A stretch of DNA of 64,000 nt from Algoriphagus sp. (GTDB lineage Bacteria > Bacteroidota > Bacteroidia > Cytophagales > Cyclobacteriaceae), in NCBI RefSeq assembly GCF_029254265.1, contig NZ_JAQWXX010000094.1, positions 1 to 64,000 of the forward strand, read 5' to 3'. Positions within the stretch are counted from its first letter, which is position 1; the number at the start of each line of letters is the position of its first letter. Below the pieces are notes generated by a model that saw only the letters and a list, made by a program, of their open reading frames with translations, searched no databases and was not told the origin of the DNA. Both the position numbers and the translations under genes were made by a program. This document shows positions 26,872 to 36,390 of the stretch, in pieces.

Positions 26872-27135
26872 TTAGCGTATTGCTAATTTGGCTTTTTTCT
26901 TTTTTGCTGCTCGATACCAAAAGAAACCAATTACAGCCGCCATAAGGTATGGCATAATAAATAAATAAAGTATTCCATTGTTCAAACCAGCTCCGATACT
27001 TGTATCACCATTACTCACATTATTTTCTACAGAGGCGCGACACATCGCACACTGCGCAAAGGAATTAGTCTGAACTAATAGAAATGCAAAGGCTAAAAAT
27101 GAATATTGGAATATTTTTCTTAGGGTATTTTTCAT
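26872..27135 (-). CDS. Small exported CxxC membrane protein at the end of the oxidase cluster
   Basis: An 87-residue protein with a signal peptide ending at SFAQ, an immediately following CAMC motif, a short glycine/asparagine-rich stretch and one C-terminal helix (about residues 52-73) before a basic tail. The Cys pair just outside the membrane suggests metal binding or a thiol-redox role. Its place behind SCO1 and DUF420 suggests help in copper or haem insertion, which is inference. The gene lies 18 bases after DUF420 and has a terminator just downstream. Related small proteins occur in Bacteroidota oxidase clusters but have no assigned function. Confidence 0.8.
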   Translation of the reverse strand: MKNTLRKIFQYSFLAFAFLLVQTNSFAQCAMCRASVENNVSNGDTSIGAGLNNGILYLFIMPYLMAAVIGFFWYRAAKKKKAKLAIR

Positions 27136-27153
27136 AAGAATTTAAGTTTTAAA

Positions 27154-27708
27154 TCAATGAGTGTAATATGGAGATATCATCAGATAGACAATCACTCCTG
27201 TAACAGTCACATACAACCAAATCGGAAATGCAAATTTAACTACTTTTCGGTGCTTTTCCCGCTGATCTGTGTATCCATAGTAATAGGCAAATAGAATAGG
27301 GAACAAGGCCACCGCAGCCAAAATAATATGGGTGATCAAAAGGAAATAATAAATTGGCCTGATTACTCCTTCTCCACCAAAGGTAGTACTCTCTGCTGTA
27401 GCATGGTAAATCACATAGGAAACAAGAAATATTGCCCCTAAAACAAAAGCAGTCGTCATCGCAGCTCTATGGTAAGCAATGTTATTTTGTTTGATGAAAA
27501 TAACACCTGCAACCAGCGCTAAAGAGGCAGCGGAATTGATAATCGCATTGAGATGGGGTAGAAAATAAACCAAGTCAGTTCCTAGCTCAAGCTTGGAGGG
27601 CATAAACAATAAAACCGCAACTACAATTGGAATCAATATTGAAATCCCAACTATCCATCCCTTTACTTTTTGCTCATTTTGGAGCAAGCCTAGCCTATTC
27701 GTTTCCAT
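27154..27708 (-). CDS. DUF420 integral membrane protein
   Basis: A 184-residue inner-membrane protein with five or six helices and conserved histidines (FLPHLNAIINS, AYHRAAM, YVIYHATAES, LLITHIILA), as in the DUF420 family. The family is found next to haem-copper oxidases; in Bacillus a member (CtaM, formerly YozB-type) is needed for caa3 or aa3 oxidase maturation. The histidines near helix ends would suit haem or copper binding. It overlaps SCO1 by 14 bases, so they are translated together. Confidence 0.88.
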   Translation of the reverse strand: METNRLGLLQNEQKVKGWIVGISILIPIVVAVLLFMPSKLELGTDLVYFLPHLNAIINSAASLALVAGVIFIKQNNIAYHRAAMTTAFVLGAIFLVSYVIYHATAESTTFGGEGVIRPIYYFLLITHIILAAVALFPILFAYYYGYTDQREKHRKVVKFAFPIWLYVTVTGVIVYLMISPYYTH

Positions 27709-28363
27709 ATAATAATATTTTCGCTTCTAACATTAGTAAATCAACATCTTCACGATTTGTTCCAGAATAATAACCTCTAATTCTTCCAAGCTCATCTACC
27801 AAAACAAATTTATCACTGTGCGCAAAGTCATCCGGGACACCGAATCCATCCAATGTTGGAAGTATAAAACCACATTTTGCCAATTGATATGTTTCTGCCT
27901 TTCCACCACTTAGAAAATCCCATTTCCCAGCTTGAGCTTTATGCTTGTCTGCATATTCTTTCAAGATCTCAGGCGTATCAAATTCTGGATCTATACTGAT
28001 GGAGAGTATCTGAACGTTCGGTTCATCCCGAAACATGTCATTCACTCGTTCCATTTCACTTGACATTACAGGACAAATTGAAGGACAGGAAGTAAAGAAG
28101 AAATCGACAATTGTAATTTTCCCTTCCATTTGGGCCTTACCCACAGGATTACCCAATTGATTTACAAAAGTAAAATCCGGGATGTAATGTTGTGTTGTAT
28201 CTCCAATAGGGCATTCCAGAAATGGGTTTTCTACTCCTTTTTCGAAAAACACCGGAATATCATAGGTATTATTTCCAAAGCCTTTCAAAAACATGAAAAT
28301 CAATACCGGAACAAGTAAAATGCATATGAGCACCATTCCTTGAAGTAATCTCAATCCTTTCAT
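27695..28363 (-). CDS. SCO1/SenC family copper chaperone
   Basis: A 222-residue membrane-anchored protein. One N-terminal helix (about residues 9-27) is followed by a thioredoxin-fold domain with the copper-binding CPSIC pair (near 114-118) and the conserved histidine in DFAHSDKF. SCO proteins load the CuA centre of cytochrome oxidase subunit II, which is encoded seven genes upstream. The residue VDFFFTSCPSICP pattern and length are standard. A hairpin (28382-28421) separates it from subunit IV without a recognisable promoter, so it may be expressed by partial readthrough. Confidence 0.93.
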   Translation of the reverse strand: MKGLRLLQGMVLICILLVPVLIFMFLKGFGNNTYDIPVFFEKGVENPFLECPIGDTTQHYIPDFTFVNQLGNPVGKAQMEGKITIVDFFFTSCPSICPVMSSEMERVNDMFRDEPNVQILSISIDPEFDTPEILKEYADKHKAQAGKWDFLSGGKAETYQLAKCGFILPTLDGFGVPDDFAHSDKFVLVDELGRIRGYYSGTNREDVDLLMLEAKILLYGNE

Positions 28364-28381
28364 AGTTTCTCTTTAACAAAA

Positions 28382-28421
28382 AAGAAGGTTGAAGTGTCAC
28401 ACCTCAACCTTCTTTTTTTTT
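28382..28421. terminator. Hairpin between subunit IV and SCO1 genes
   Basis: An AGAAGGTTGA/TCAACCTTCT stem with an interior mismatch and an inner GTG/CAC pair, and T-runs on both strands. No promoter is evident between it and SCO1, so it may act as an attenuator within the cluster. Confidence 0.8.
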
Positions 28422-28434
28422 AATATTTAATGAA

Positions 28435-28764
28435 TTACCAGCGTAACATGAAAATATCTGATCCTTCTTTCATCAAAGCGATAACCAACCACACCAAGAA
28501 AATTAAAGGTACGATGATCGAATAAAATAAAGGCTTAGCCTCTTCGCCAAGGTGCATGAATTCCATCATGATATATTTAGCCTTCCAGACAGTCAAAGCC
28601 ATGAAAAGGAAATAAAGTAAAATACCCCTATCCATTGTAAAGGCCATAATGAATTCTACAACAGTAATAGCGAGTAGGATACCTGCTGTTTTCCAGATTT
28701 TTTTGATCTTTTCGGTATCTCTTGGGAGTACGTTAAGCGTGGATTTATTCTCTTGAATTTGCAT
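28435..28764 (-). CDS. Cytochrome c oxidase subunit IV (CyoD-like)
   Basis: A 109-residue inner-membrane protein with three hydrophobic segments (about residues 29-44, 49-64 and 82-98). The pattern KKIWKTAGILLAIT, MALTVWKAKYIMMEFMHLGEE is typical of the caa3/CyoD-type subunit IV of bacterial oxidases. It stabilises the oxidase core. It is the last structural gene of the cluster, 20 bases downstream of the long subunit III gene, and is followed by a hairpin. Confidence 0.9.
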   Translation of the reverse strand: MQIQENKSTLNVLPRDTEKIKKIWKTAGILLAITVVEFIMAFTMDRGILLYFLFMALTVWKAKYIMMEFMHLGEEAKPLFYSIIVPLIFLVWLVIALMKEGSDIFMLRW

Positions 28765-28784
28765 AGCTCAATAATTTTTTAACC

Positions 28785-29561
28785 TTAGATAAGATAGAAC
28801 AAGGTGAACACAAATACCCAAACCAAGTCTACAAAGTGCCAATAAAGGCCAATTTTTTCTACCATCTCATAGTGACCTCTACGATCATATACACCAACCG
28901 CTGCTTGATAGAAGCAAAGGAAAAGTAAGAACACTCCGATGGTCACGTGGAAACCGTGGAATCCAGTGATAAAGAAAAATAAGTTTGCGAAAGAAGCCGG
29001 TCCATATTCATTCACGGTAAGGTTTGCGCCATAGATTGTCTCCGTCACCACTTGATTTAAGCTATTCACGTAGGTCATCACAGTACCAGTGTCGGTTCCA
29101 TGGATAAAGTGATTCCACTCCCATGCCTGACAACTTAAAAAGGTGATTCCTCCAAGAAGTGTCCAAAGCATCCATTTTACCACATCATCTCTGTCATTTC
29201 TATGACCAGCTTCAACAGCAAGCACCATAGTTACGGAACTTGAAATCAAAATAAAGGTCATGATACCTACGAAAATCAATGGAGCATGAAGGCCATGCAC
29301 AAAAGGCAAAGCTTCAAAAACCAATTCAGGCACTGGCCAATATTCGTTTGAACCTGCGAAAGCTTCAAGTGAACCTTCATATGCTGGATAACTTACTCGA
29401 ATAGAAATATAAGTAATCAGGAATGCAGCAAAGGTGAAGATATCTGATAGTAAGAAAAACCACATCATGAGTTTTCCATAGCTGGCTTTGAAAGGTTCGT
29501 TACCACCTCCCCAAATGCCTCTTTTCGAGCTTAGTTCAATAGCAGTAGAATGCGCGGACAT
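28785..29561 (-). CDS. ctaE: Cytochrome c oxidase subunit III (long form)
   Basis: A 258-residue inner-membrane protein of the haem-copper oxidase subunit III family, with about six or seven helices. Hallmarks are MMWFFLLSDIFTFAAFL at the first helix, CQAWEWNHFIHG, the FFITGFHGFHVTIGVFLL segment and the closing WHFVDLVWVFVFTLFYLI. Subunit III supports proton uptake and stability of the oxidase. A second, shorter subunit III is encoded just upstream; such pairs are usual in Bacteroidota. Confidence 0.95.
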   Translation of the reverse strand: MSAHSTAIELSSKRGIWGGGNEPFKASYGKLMMWFFLLSDIFTFAAFLITYISIRVSYPAYEGSLEAFAGSNEYWPVPELVFEALPFVHGLHAPLIFVGIMTFILISSSVTMVLAVEAGHRNDRDDVVKWMLWTLLGGITFLSCQAWEWNHFIHGTDTGTVMTYVNSLNQVVTETIYGANLTVNEYGPASFANLFFFITGFHGFHVTIGVFLLFLCFYQAAVGVYDRRGHYEMVEKIGLYWHFVDLVWVFVFTLFYLI

Positions 29562-29589
29562 AGAATATAAATTTGTACTGGGTTTTAAT

Positions 29590-30174
29590 TTAATGATTCA
29601 AAAGCAAAAACATAAACAAATACAACCATAATCCTCCAAGAAAATGCCAATAGGTAGTTGCCATCTCCATAGTATTCATTGATTGAGAATGAACTTTATA
29701 TTTGAATGTCGAAATTAATACAATAATGAGAAATATCACACCACTTATCAGGTGAGCAGCATGTAATCCTGTAAAAACATATAGAAATGAGCCTGCCGGA
29801 TTCCCAACGAAAAACACTTCTTTATCTACTAAGGCTACCCAACTGTACCATTGCCCCACTAAAAAAGCAGATCCAAAAATAACAGCACCTAGAAGACCAA
29901 GCCTAAGGTTTGAAATATTATCTTTTTTAGCAGAAGCATATGCAAATTGGAGAAACACACTACTAATAACTACTAAAGCGGAAGTGTAATAAAATATTTG
30001 GGGGAGATCATACTCAAGCCAATTACCTTCTGCCTGCCTAACGATATAAGCACTGGTCAAAGCAGCAAATATCATCACCACAGTCACCATAAAAAGCCAT
30101 AATGCAAACTTCTTTGGATGCATGGAAATAGGCTGTTCCACCAAATCAACGTACTTCAGTTCCTTTTCCATCAC
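29590..30174 (-). CDS. Cytochrome c oxidase subunit III-like protein (short form)
   Basis: A 194-residue protein with five hydrophobic segments. It keeps the subunit III signature near its end (FTGLHAAHLISGVIFLI and TTYWHFLGGLWLYLFMFLLL) but lacks the first helices of the long form. Its start overlaps the stop of ctaB by four bases (ATGA). It probably forms part of the same oxidase, possibly as a divergent second subunit III. Confidence 0.9.
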   Translation of the reverse strand: MMEKELKYVDLVEQPISMHPKKFALWLFMVTVVMIFAALTSAYIVRQAEGNWLEYDLPQIFYYTSALVVISSVFLQFAYASAKKDNISNLRLGLLGAVIFGSAFLVGQWYSWVALVDKEVFFVGNPAGSFLYVFTGLHAAHLISGVIFLIIVLISTFKYKVHSQSMNTMEMATTYWHFLGGLWLYLFMFLLLNH

Positions 30175-31082
30175 TGTGGTATTTTATCTAATAAGTAAGC
30201 AATCTGCACAATAGGCAAATAAAGGAATGAGCCAAACATGATCTTTAAAGCAGATTTTCGTGAACAATCCCTCATTAAGGAAAAAGTTTGTGCTAGAAAT
30301 AATACACCACATACAGTAGCGACTATTCCTGAATTCAAACCAGTAAGACCAAAATAACTTGGTAGTAAACCTAATGGTAACAAGAAGAGTGTGTAAATCA
30401 TGATTTGAACGGCTGTATTCAAATCCTTTCCTCCCCCACTTGGAAGAAGTTTAAAACCTGCTGCTTTATAATCCTCATCTGATACCCAAGCAATTGCCCA
30501 GAAATGAGGGAACTGCCAGATAAACTGAATCCCAAAAATGATTAATGCTTCATAAGAAATAGAACCTGTCGCTGCTGTCCAACCTAACAAAGGTGGCATT
30601 GCACCAGGTATAGCTCCAACAAATACTGCTATAGGACCTACCCTTTTTAATGGGGTATAGACAAAAGCATATAATACCATGCTTAGTATTCCCAAGCCAG
30701 TTGTTAGAGGATTAGTAAAAATCCAGAGTAAACCTATACCTAAAAAGGCAACCAAAGCGGTAAACCAATAGGCTTCTTGAAGAGAAATAATATTTAGGGG
30801 AAGTGGTCGATTCTGAGTTCGCTTCATAAGCTTATCAAGATCTCTTTCCATGATCTCATTTGCAGCACCAGAGGCACCACTAATTAAAAATCCTCCAAGC
30901 GCAAGTCCAAGAAATCCAGACCAACCAAAAGAAACCCCTCGATCCCCTAAGATGTAGCCGAATACAGCTGAGAAAGTTACCAATGCTGATAATCTGAATT
31001 TCAATAATTCAGAATAAGCTTTGATCCTTCCAAGGATAAAACTATTCGAATGGTCAGTTACTTCAACTGTCCTCATAATCAA
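30171..31082 (-). CDS. ctaB: Protoheme IX farnesyltransferase (haem O synthase)
   Basis: A 303-residue UbiA-type membrane prenyltransferase that adds a farnesyl group to haem B to make haem O, the first step to haem A. The Mg-diphosphate site is visible in the first loop (NEIMERDLDKLMKRTQNRPLP) and the second in VSDEDYKAAGFKLLP. Nine hydrophobic segments are seen, as usual. The start overlaps the ctaA stop by four bases. Together with CtaA it supplies haem A for the adjacent oxidase. Confidence 0.96.
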   Translation of the reverse strand: MIMRTVEVTDHSNSFILGRIKAYSELLKFRLSALVTFSAVFGYILGDRGVSFGWSGFLGLALGGFLISGASGAANEIMERDLDKLMKRTQNRPLPLNIISLQEAYWFTALVAFLGIGLLWIFTNPLTTGLGILSMVLYAFVYTPLKRVGPIAVFVGAIPGAMPPLLGWTAATGSISYEALIIFGIQFIWQFPHFWAIAWVSDEDYKAAGFKLLPSGGGKDLNTAVQIMIYTLFLLPLGLLPSYFGLTGLNSGIVATVCGVLFLAQTFSLMRDCSRKSALKIMFGSFLYLPIVQIAYLLDKIPQ

Positions 31083-32155
31083 TTTATATTTAATCGAAAT
31101 TGTCTATGCTCTCTTAGCTGAAGAATCAGAATAAGCTGAACTCCAACAATAAGAGAACCAATAAGTAAATGGATTGGCTGTAGAAAAGCTGGAATACCAA
31201 AATATGCCATTCCCATTCCTGTCGCTATCTCCAATATGATTAACCCAATTAATACTTGAGACCACAAATTAACTTGAGATTTCCTGAGAGTGTATTTAAA
31301 GGCCCAGAAGAAATACAAAAGATGAATTCCTAGAAGCAATAAAGAAAATGACCGGTGAACAAGGAAATTCATACCAACTAAACCAACCCATTCATCCCTA
31401 AGCATATTCCCCATAGATTCTGATATAATATCGATTTGCTCCCTTACCTGTGTACCCAAGACCACCTGGATAAACATCAGAATAATACCAATGATAAGGA
31501 TCCATTCTACTTTGGTAGGAACATCCATATTAACTCCTTGTCGGAAACTTAATTTTGAAGATCTATGATTTACTATAATCAATAATCCTACAAGAACTAA
31601 GGCTAGTATCATATGAAGTGTAATGATCCACTGAAGTAAATTTGTCGATACTACAATAGAACCAATCCATCCAATAAACAAGACCAAAATCAATGATGTA
31701 ATGGATAGAATTGGAATGGTTTTGTCAATCTTCCAAATAGGTAATGATTTCCAAACTGTTAAGATTATCAGTAAACCTATTACAACACCAACCAATCGAT
31801 TTAGATATTCAATCCAAGTTTTTATGGGGTTAAACTCTTCTTCGACCAGGATGGACTTATCATTTGAGATTTTCTCTGCTGCATCATTGAATCCAAGCTT
31901 TTCAAGTGTTGCTATAAACCTTTCGTTTTTAGCTAACCTTTTTTCAAGGTAAATATCCTGATAATTAGAGGGGAGCTGATCCACATTTGTAGGTGGTACC
32001 AAGCTCCCAAAACATTTTGGCCAATCAGGACAACCCATTCCAGAACCTGTACTCCTAACGATGCCCCCAACCAGTATCAGAAAATAAACAGCTATCACCG
32101 TGATTGTATTTACACGGCGAAAGCTGTTTATAGTATTATTAGTGTTTAGATTCAT
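31079..32155 (-). CDS. ctaA: Haem A synthase (COX15/CtaA family)
   Basis: A 358-residue inner-membrane protein with eight predicted helices that oxidises haem O to haem A. The N-terminal GGIVRSTGSGMGCPDWPKCFG region and the helices with conserved histidines (TLHMILALVLVGLL, LVHRSFSLLLLGIH, QPIHLLIG) are family hallmarks. Loop cysteines in GMGCPDWPKC could form the redox pair known in some CtaA proteins. The start lies within the last 17 bases of ctaD. Confidence 0.93.
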   Translation of the reverse strand: MNLNTNNTINSFRRVNTITVIAVYFLILVGGIVRSTGSGMGCPDWPKCFGSLVPPTNVDQLPSNYQDIYLEKRLAKNERFIATLEKLGFNDAAEKISNDKSILVEEEFNPIKTWIEYLNRLVGVVIGLLIILTVWKSLPIWKIDKTIPILSITSLILVLFIGWIGSIVVSTNLLQWIITLHMILALVLVGLLIIVNHRSSKLSFRQGVNMDVPTKVEWILIIGIILMFIQVVLGTQVREQIDIISESMGNMLRDEWVGLVGMNFLVHRSFSLLLLGIHLLYFFWAFKYTLRKSQVNLWSQVLIGLIILEIATGMGMAYFGIPAFLQPIHLLIGSLIVGVQLILILQLREHRQFRLNIN

Positions 32156-34025
32156 TGGCTACTAAAACCTCCTCATCTTCCTTCATAATCTCCAATTCAA
32201 GTTTTACCATTTCTTGCTCATGTGGCAAGTTGGATTCTGGAGTGGCGGACAAAGGAACGGTCTGAGGAATAAAGTCCTCTTCAGCACCTGGCTTAGAATA
32301 ATCATAAGGCCATCTGTATACAGTAGGGATTTCGCCAGGCCAGTTACCATGTCCTGGATACAATGGTGTAGTCCACTCAAGAGTGTTTGATCTCCAAGGA
32401 TTCAAAGTAGCTTTTCTACCTCTATACATACTGTAGAAGAAGTTGAATATGAAGATAAACTGAGCAGCGAAAGTGATGATTGCAGCTACTGAAACGAACA
32501 TATTCAAATCAGTATACATATTTGCAAATTCAAAGTTTGTCCAGCTGTAATACCTTCTTGGGAAACCTGCAATACCGATGTAGTGCATTGGGAAGAACAC
32601 CAAGTATACTCCAACAAAAGTCAACCAGAAGTGAACATAACCAAGTCTTGCATCCATCATTCTTCCGAACATTTTAGGGAACCAGTGGTAAACACCTGCC
32701 ATTAAGCCGAAGAAAGAAGCAGAACCCATTACCAAGTGGAAGTGTGCTACAACAAAATAGGTATCATGCAATTGGATATCAATCGCTGAGTTTCCAAGGA
32801 AAATACCAGTAAGACCTCCTGAGATAAAGAAGGAAACCAATCCAATAGAGAACAGCATTCCAGGCGTAAAGATCAAATTACCTCTCCAAAGTGTCGTCAA
32901 ATAGTTGAAAACCTTCACTGCAGAGGGTACTGCAATAATCAATGTAAGGAACATGAAAATTGATCCCAGGAATGGATTCATTCCAGACACAAACATGTGG
33001 TGAGCCCACACAATAAATGAAAGGATAGTAATACCAAGCATTGAAATGATCATTGCTTTGTATCCAAAGATTGGTTTTCTGGAGTTGGTAGCTATAACTT
33101 CAGAGGTAATACCTAAAGCTGGTAGCAATACAATATAAACCTCAGGGTGTCCCAAGAACCAGAATAAATGCTGATATAGAACTGGACTACCACCTGTATT
33201 TGGAAGAGCTTCTCCACCGATATAAATATCAGATAAGTAGAACGATGTTCCGAAACTTCTATCAAAAACTAGCAACAAAGCTGCTGCAAACAACACCGGG
33301 AATGAAAGCAATCCAATCACTGCAGTTAAGAAGAAAGCCCAGATTGTAAGCGGAAGTCTTGAGAAAGACATCCCCTTTGTTCTAAGGTTAATTACTGTGG
33401 TGATGTAATTGATACCTCCAAGTAGGGAAGAAGCAATAAAGAAAGTCATCGCAACTAACCAAAGCGTCATACCTAAACCTGAACCTGGAATAGCCTGCTC
33501 TAGCGCCGATAAAGGTGGATATACAACCCATCCCCCACCAGCTGGACCTGTTTTAATAAATAATGAAATAAACATGATCACACCGGACAAAAAGAAGAAC
33601 CAGTATGAAAGCATATTCATAAATCCAGAAGCCATATCTCGAGCTCCGATTTGTAATGGAATTAGGTAATTGGAAAATGTACCACTTAATCCAGCTGTCA
33701 ATACAAAGAATACCATGATGGTACCATGCATAGTGACTAACGCTAGATAAAAGGTAGGATCCAAAGCTCCAGTATCATCAATCCAACCTCCCAAGATCGG
33801 TCTTAAGAAAGACATATCCATATCTGGGAAGCCAAGCTGAAGCCGGAACAAAATGGAAAGGAAACCACCAATAATCGCCCAAAACATACCCGTGATTAGA
33901 AATTGCTTTCCAATCATTTTATGATCTTGAGTGAAGATGTATTTCGTTACAAAATTATCATGATGCTCATGATCATGATGATCGTGTGCTGCGGTGTCAT
34001 GATTTGCTACAGTTGCTGAAGCCAT
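32139..34025 (-). CDS. ctaD: Cytochrome c oxidase subunit I
   Basis: A 628-residue, about twelve-helix catalytic subunit carrying haem a, haem a3 and CuB. Visible residues are the D-channel MHGTIMVFFV, the CuB histidine with cross-linked tyrosine in LGHPEVYIVLLP, the histidine pair in WAHHMFVSG and the haem ligands in HDTYFVVAHFHLVMG. GHPEV followed by Y indicates an A1-type oxidase. The N-terminus is unusually histidine-rich (HDHHDHEHHD near residues 13-25), which may bind metal. It pumps protons while reducing oxygen to water. Confidence 0.97.
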   Translation of the reverse strand: MASATVANHDTAAHDHHDHEHHDNFVTKYIFTQDHKMIGKQFLITGMFWAIIGGFLSILFRLQLGFPDMDMSFLRPILGGWIDDTGALDPTFYLALVTMHGTIMVFFVLTAGLSGTFSNYLIPLQIGARDMASGFMNMLSYWFFFLSGVIMFISLFIKTGPAGGGWVVYPPLSALEQAIPGSGLGMTLWLVAMTFFIASSLLGGINYITTVINLRTKGMSFSRLPLTIWAFFLTAVIGLLSFPVLFAAALLLVFDRSFGTSFYLSDIYIGGEALPNTGGSPVLYQHLFWFLGHPEVYIVLLPALGITSEVIATNSRKPIFGYKAMIISMLGITILSFIVWAHHMFVSGMNPFLGSIFMFLTLIIAVPSAVKVFNYLTTLWRGNLIFTPGMLFSIGLVSFFISGGLTGIFLGNSAIDIQLHDTYFVVAHFHLVMGSASFFGLMAGVYHWFPKMFGRMMDARLGYVHFWLTFVGVYLVFFPMHYIGIAGFPRRYYSWTNFEFANMYTDLNMFVSVAAIITFAAQFIFIFNFFYSMYRGRKATLNPWRSNTLEWTTPLYPGHGNWPGEIPTVYRWPYDYSKPGAEEDFIPQTVPLSATPESNLPHEQEMVKLELEIMKEDEEVLVANESKH

Positions 34026-34044
34026 AATCTTTATAATTTTGTGT

Positions 34045-35073
34045 TTATTTCTTTAATTGAATCTCTGCAAGTTCTTTTGTTTCAGCTGGAAGACCTTCTG
34101 CTAAAGAAGGATTCATCTGAATAAAAGACTTTTGTTCTGATAACCACTTCTGATAGGCTTCTGGCTCTACCACCTCAATCACCTTCTTCATAGAGAAGTG
34201 CCCTCGCCCACAAATTTCTGTACAAGCAATTTCGTATTCAAATTCAGGATCATTCAACTCAATTCTCATTTCAGCAGTAGTTTTGGTAGGGACAAACCAG
34301 AATCTGGTTGGCATACCTGGCACCGCATCCATCTTCAATCTCATGTGAGGAGCGAAAACAGAGTGAAGTACGTCTCTAGCTCTGATTTTAAAGAGAACTG
34401 GCTCTCCTTTAGGGATAACTACCTTTGGAGACGGGAAATCATCAATTGAATTTTTGTCGGTAAAATCAACTCCATGCGAATTAGACGCTGTAATCAATCT
34501 ATAATCATAATCTCCAAGTACATTGTCAGTCCCAGGGTATCTTACTTCCCATGCAAACTGATAACCCATAATCTCAACGACATGAGCCTTTTCAGGAGCG
34601 GGAGCAGTAATATCGGACCAAGCCATCCAACCTGAAATAACTAAACCAGCTAATACAATACCCGGAACAATTGTCCAAATAATTTCTAGTTTATTGTTAT
34701 CAGGATAAAATGAGGCCTTTCTCTTCTCGCTGTATTGATATTTATAAGGGAAAATAAAAAGCAAAACGTGTGTAATGAGAAACACAACACCTGTTACAGC
34801 CATAGTAATCCAAAATAGCTTGTCCGTAACCATACCGTGCTCAGAAGCTATAGGCAGCTGATAATTATCAAACTCCTTAATAGAATACCAGAACATTAAA
34901 ATGCCGGAACCTACTAAAAACAATACGAATAATATCGCATTCACCTTATTACTTCCAGAGGCTACTTTTTTATCTGAGCCTTTTACAACTGAAACCAACG
35001 TTTGGATTCTATAAACCATCCAAATTATGGAAAGTAATAATAGAACACCTACTCCAATCAGAAATCCGTACAT
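34045..35073 (-). CDS. ctaC: Cytochrome c oxidase subunit II
   Basis: A 342-residue protein with four hydrophobic segments, two more than the canonical two-helix anchor, followed by a cupredoxin domain. The CuA site is seen in ACTEICGRGHFSM (two cysteines, histidine, methionine) with the upstream histidine in DVLHSVFAPHMRLK. There is no CxxCH motif, so it lacks the fused cytochrome c of true caa3 enzymes; electrons must come from a separate cytochrome such as ActE or the N-terminal domain of ActA. It follows actF by 22 bases. Confidence 0.95.
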   Translation of the reverse strand: MYGFLIGVGVLLLLSIIWMVYRIQTLVSVVKGSDKKVASGSNKVNAILFVLFLVGSGILMFWYSIKEFDNYQLPIASEHGMVTDKLFWITMAVTGVVFLITHVLLFIFPYKYQYSEKRKASFYPDNNKLEIIWTIVPGIVLAGLVISGWMAWSDITAPAPEKAHVVEIMGYQFAWEVRYPGTDNVLGDYDYRLITASNSHGVDFTDKNSIDDFPSPKVVIPKGEPVLFKIRARDVLHSVFAPHMRLKMDAVPGMPTRFWFVPTKTTAEMRIELNDPEFEYEIACTEICGRGHFSMKKVIEVVEPEAYQKWLSEQKSFIQMNPSLAEGLPAETKELAEIQLKK

Positions 35074-35095
35074 ACCTTAATTTTTTAGGCTGTTA

Positions 35096-36388
35096 TTAAA
35101 TATGATGATGATAACTCTCTTCAAGCATTGGGTGATTTTTAGGAATCAAATTCCCTTTGGCTAAGCCTCCTAACACCACCAACGCCACTGCTGAACCGTA
35201 GACTAAGAACATCCCAACTTCCATGAACCCAACTCCTCCATTATGTCCAAGAGTACCAGGCTGTACCATTAAGAAGAAATCTACCCAGTGACCTGCAATG
35301 ATCAAAGAACATACTAACTTCAAGAATACGCCATGTCTTTTAGCATCTCTAGTCATTAAAACTAGGAAGGGCAACACAAAGTTCATCCCTATATTTACGA
35401 AAATGAACGGTCCATACACGTCACTTGACAGTCTCTCAATAAAATAAACTGATTCTTCAGGTATATTGGCATAATAGATCAATAAGAACTGAGAAAACCA
35501 TAGATATGTCCAGAAGATAGTAAAACCAAACACAAACTTTCCTAAGTCATGTATGTGGTTTTCATTGATCATTTCTAAATATCCTTCTCCCTTCAAAAAG
35601 ATGGTAAGCAAAGTCATTGCCGACAAACCAGCAACGAACCATGAAGAAAAGACATACCAACCGAAAAGGGTGGAGAACCAATGCGTGTCAATTGACATTA
35701 CCCAATCCCATGCAGAAATCGAAGATGAAACTGCAAAGAAAATAATAAAGTAAGCAGACATGCTTCTGATTTTATACCATGAAGTACTTCCACCAAGGGT
35801 ATCCTCCGCATAGGAAAGCTTTTTCAATTTATTAAAGAAAAACACCCAAAATCCGAAGAACAAAACCATTCTAGCGATATAGAATACAGGGAATGTTCCT
35901 TTCGCCATTGGCCAGTAAAAGAAAGCACCTTTTCCATCAATGATTTTATCATATTCAGGGGAAGCTTTGTCAAACAAATAGCTATGTGTCCAGTGAAATA
36001 AATCATGATTTGCTAAAAAGAAGGTAGCAATCATAAGAACAGCTGCATAAGGAAGCCAGTTTCCAAAAGAAAGCATTACTCTTACAATTGGAGCTGACCA
36101 ACCTGCCTGAGCAGCATACTGAATAGCAAAGAAGAATACTCCTACAATAGCAATACCAGTGAAATACACATTGTTTATCCAAAGGTTAGCATAAAGTCGC
36201 TCGTACCAATGGAAAGCATGAGCACCTGCTTCAGCTCCCTCTTCATGATGACCGCCAAAAATTGCCATGACAATACCTATGCCTAGCAAAATAGCGCCAA
36301 TGACCAAAACTGTCATGATCGACTTCATAGTCGATGCCTTGAACTCAAACTTTTGATCCAGATTATAGTGTTGTGCGTCGTGAGCCAT
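35096..36388 (-). CDS. actF: Alternative Complex III subunit ActF
   Basis: A 430-residue integral membrane protein of the quinol:cytochrome c oxidoreductase ActF/NrfD-like type, with about ten helices. The pattern GNWLPYAAVLMIATFFLANHDLFHWTH and SVSSSISAWDWVMSIDTHWFSTLFG matches ActF of Bacteroidota. The subunit lies in the membrane part of ACIII and may take part in proton movement. It follows actE by two bases. Confidence 0.93.
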   Translation of the reverse strand: MAHDAQHYNLDQKFEFKASTMKSIMTVLVIGAILLGIGIVMAIFGGHHEEGAEAGAHAFHWYERLYANLWINNVYFTGIAIVGVFFFAIQYAAQAGWSAPIVRVMLSFGNWLPYAAVLMIATFFLANHDLFHWTHSYLFDKASPEYDKIIDGKGAFFYWPMAKGTFPVFYIARMVLFFGFWVFFFNKLKKLSYAEDTLGGSTSWYKIRSMSAYFIIFFAVSSSISAWDWVMSIDTHWFSTLFGWYVFSSWFVAGLSAMTLLTIFLKGEGYLEMINENHIHDLGKFVFGFTIFWTYLWFSQFLLIYYANIPEESVYFIERLSSDVYGPFIFVNIGMNFVLPFLVLMTRDAKRHGVFLKLVCSLIIAGHWVDFFLMVQPGTLGHNGGVGFMEVGMFLVYGSAVALVVLGGLAKGNLIPKNHPMLEESYHHHI

Positions 36389-36390
36389 AA

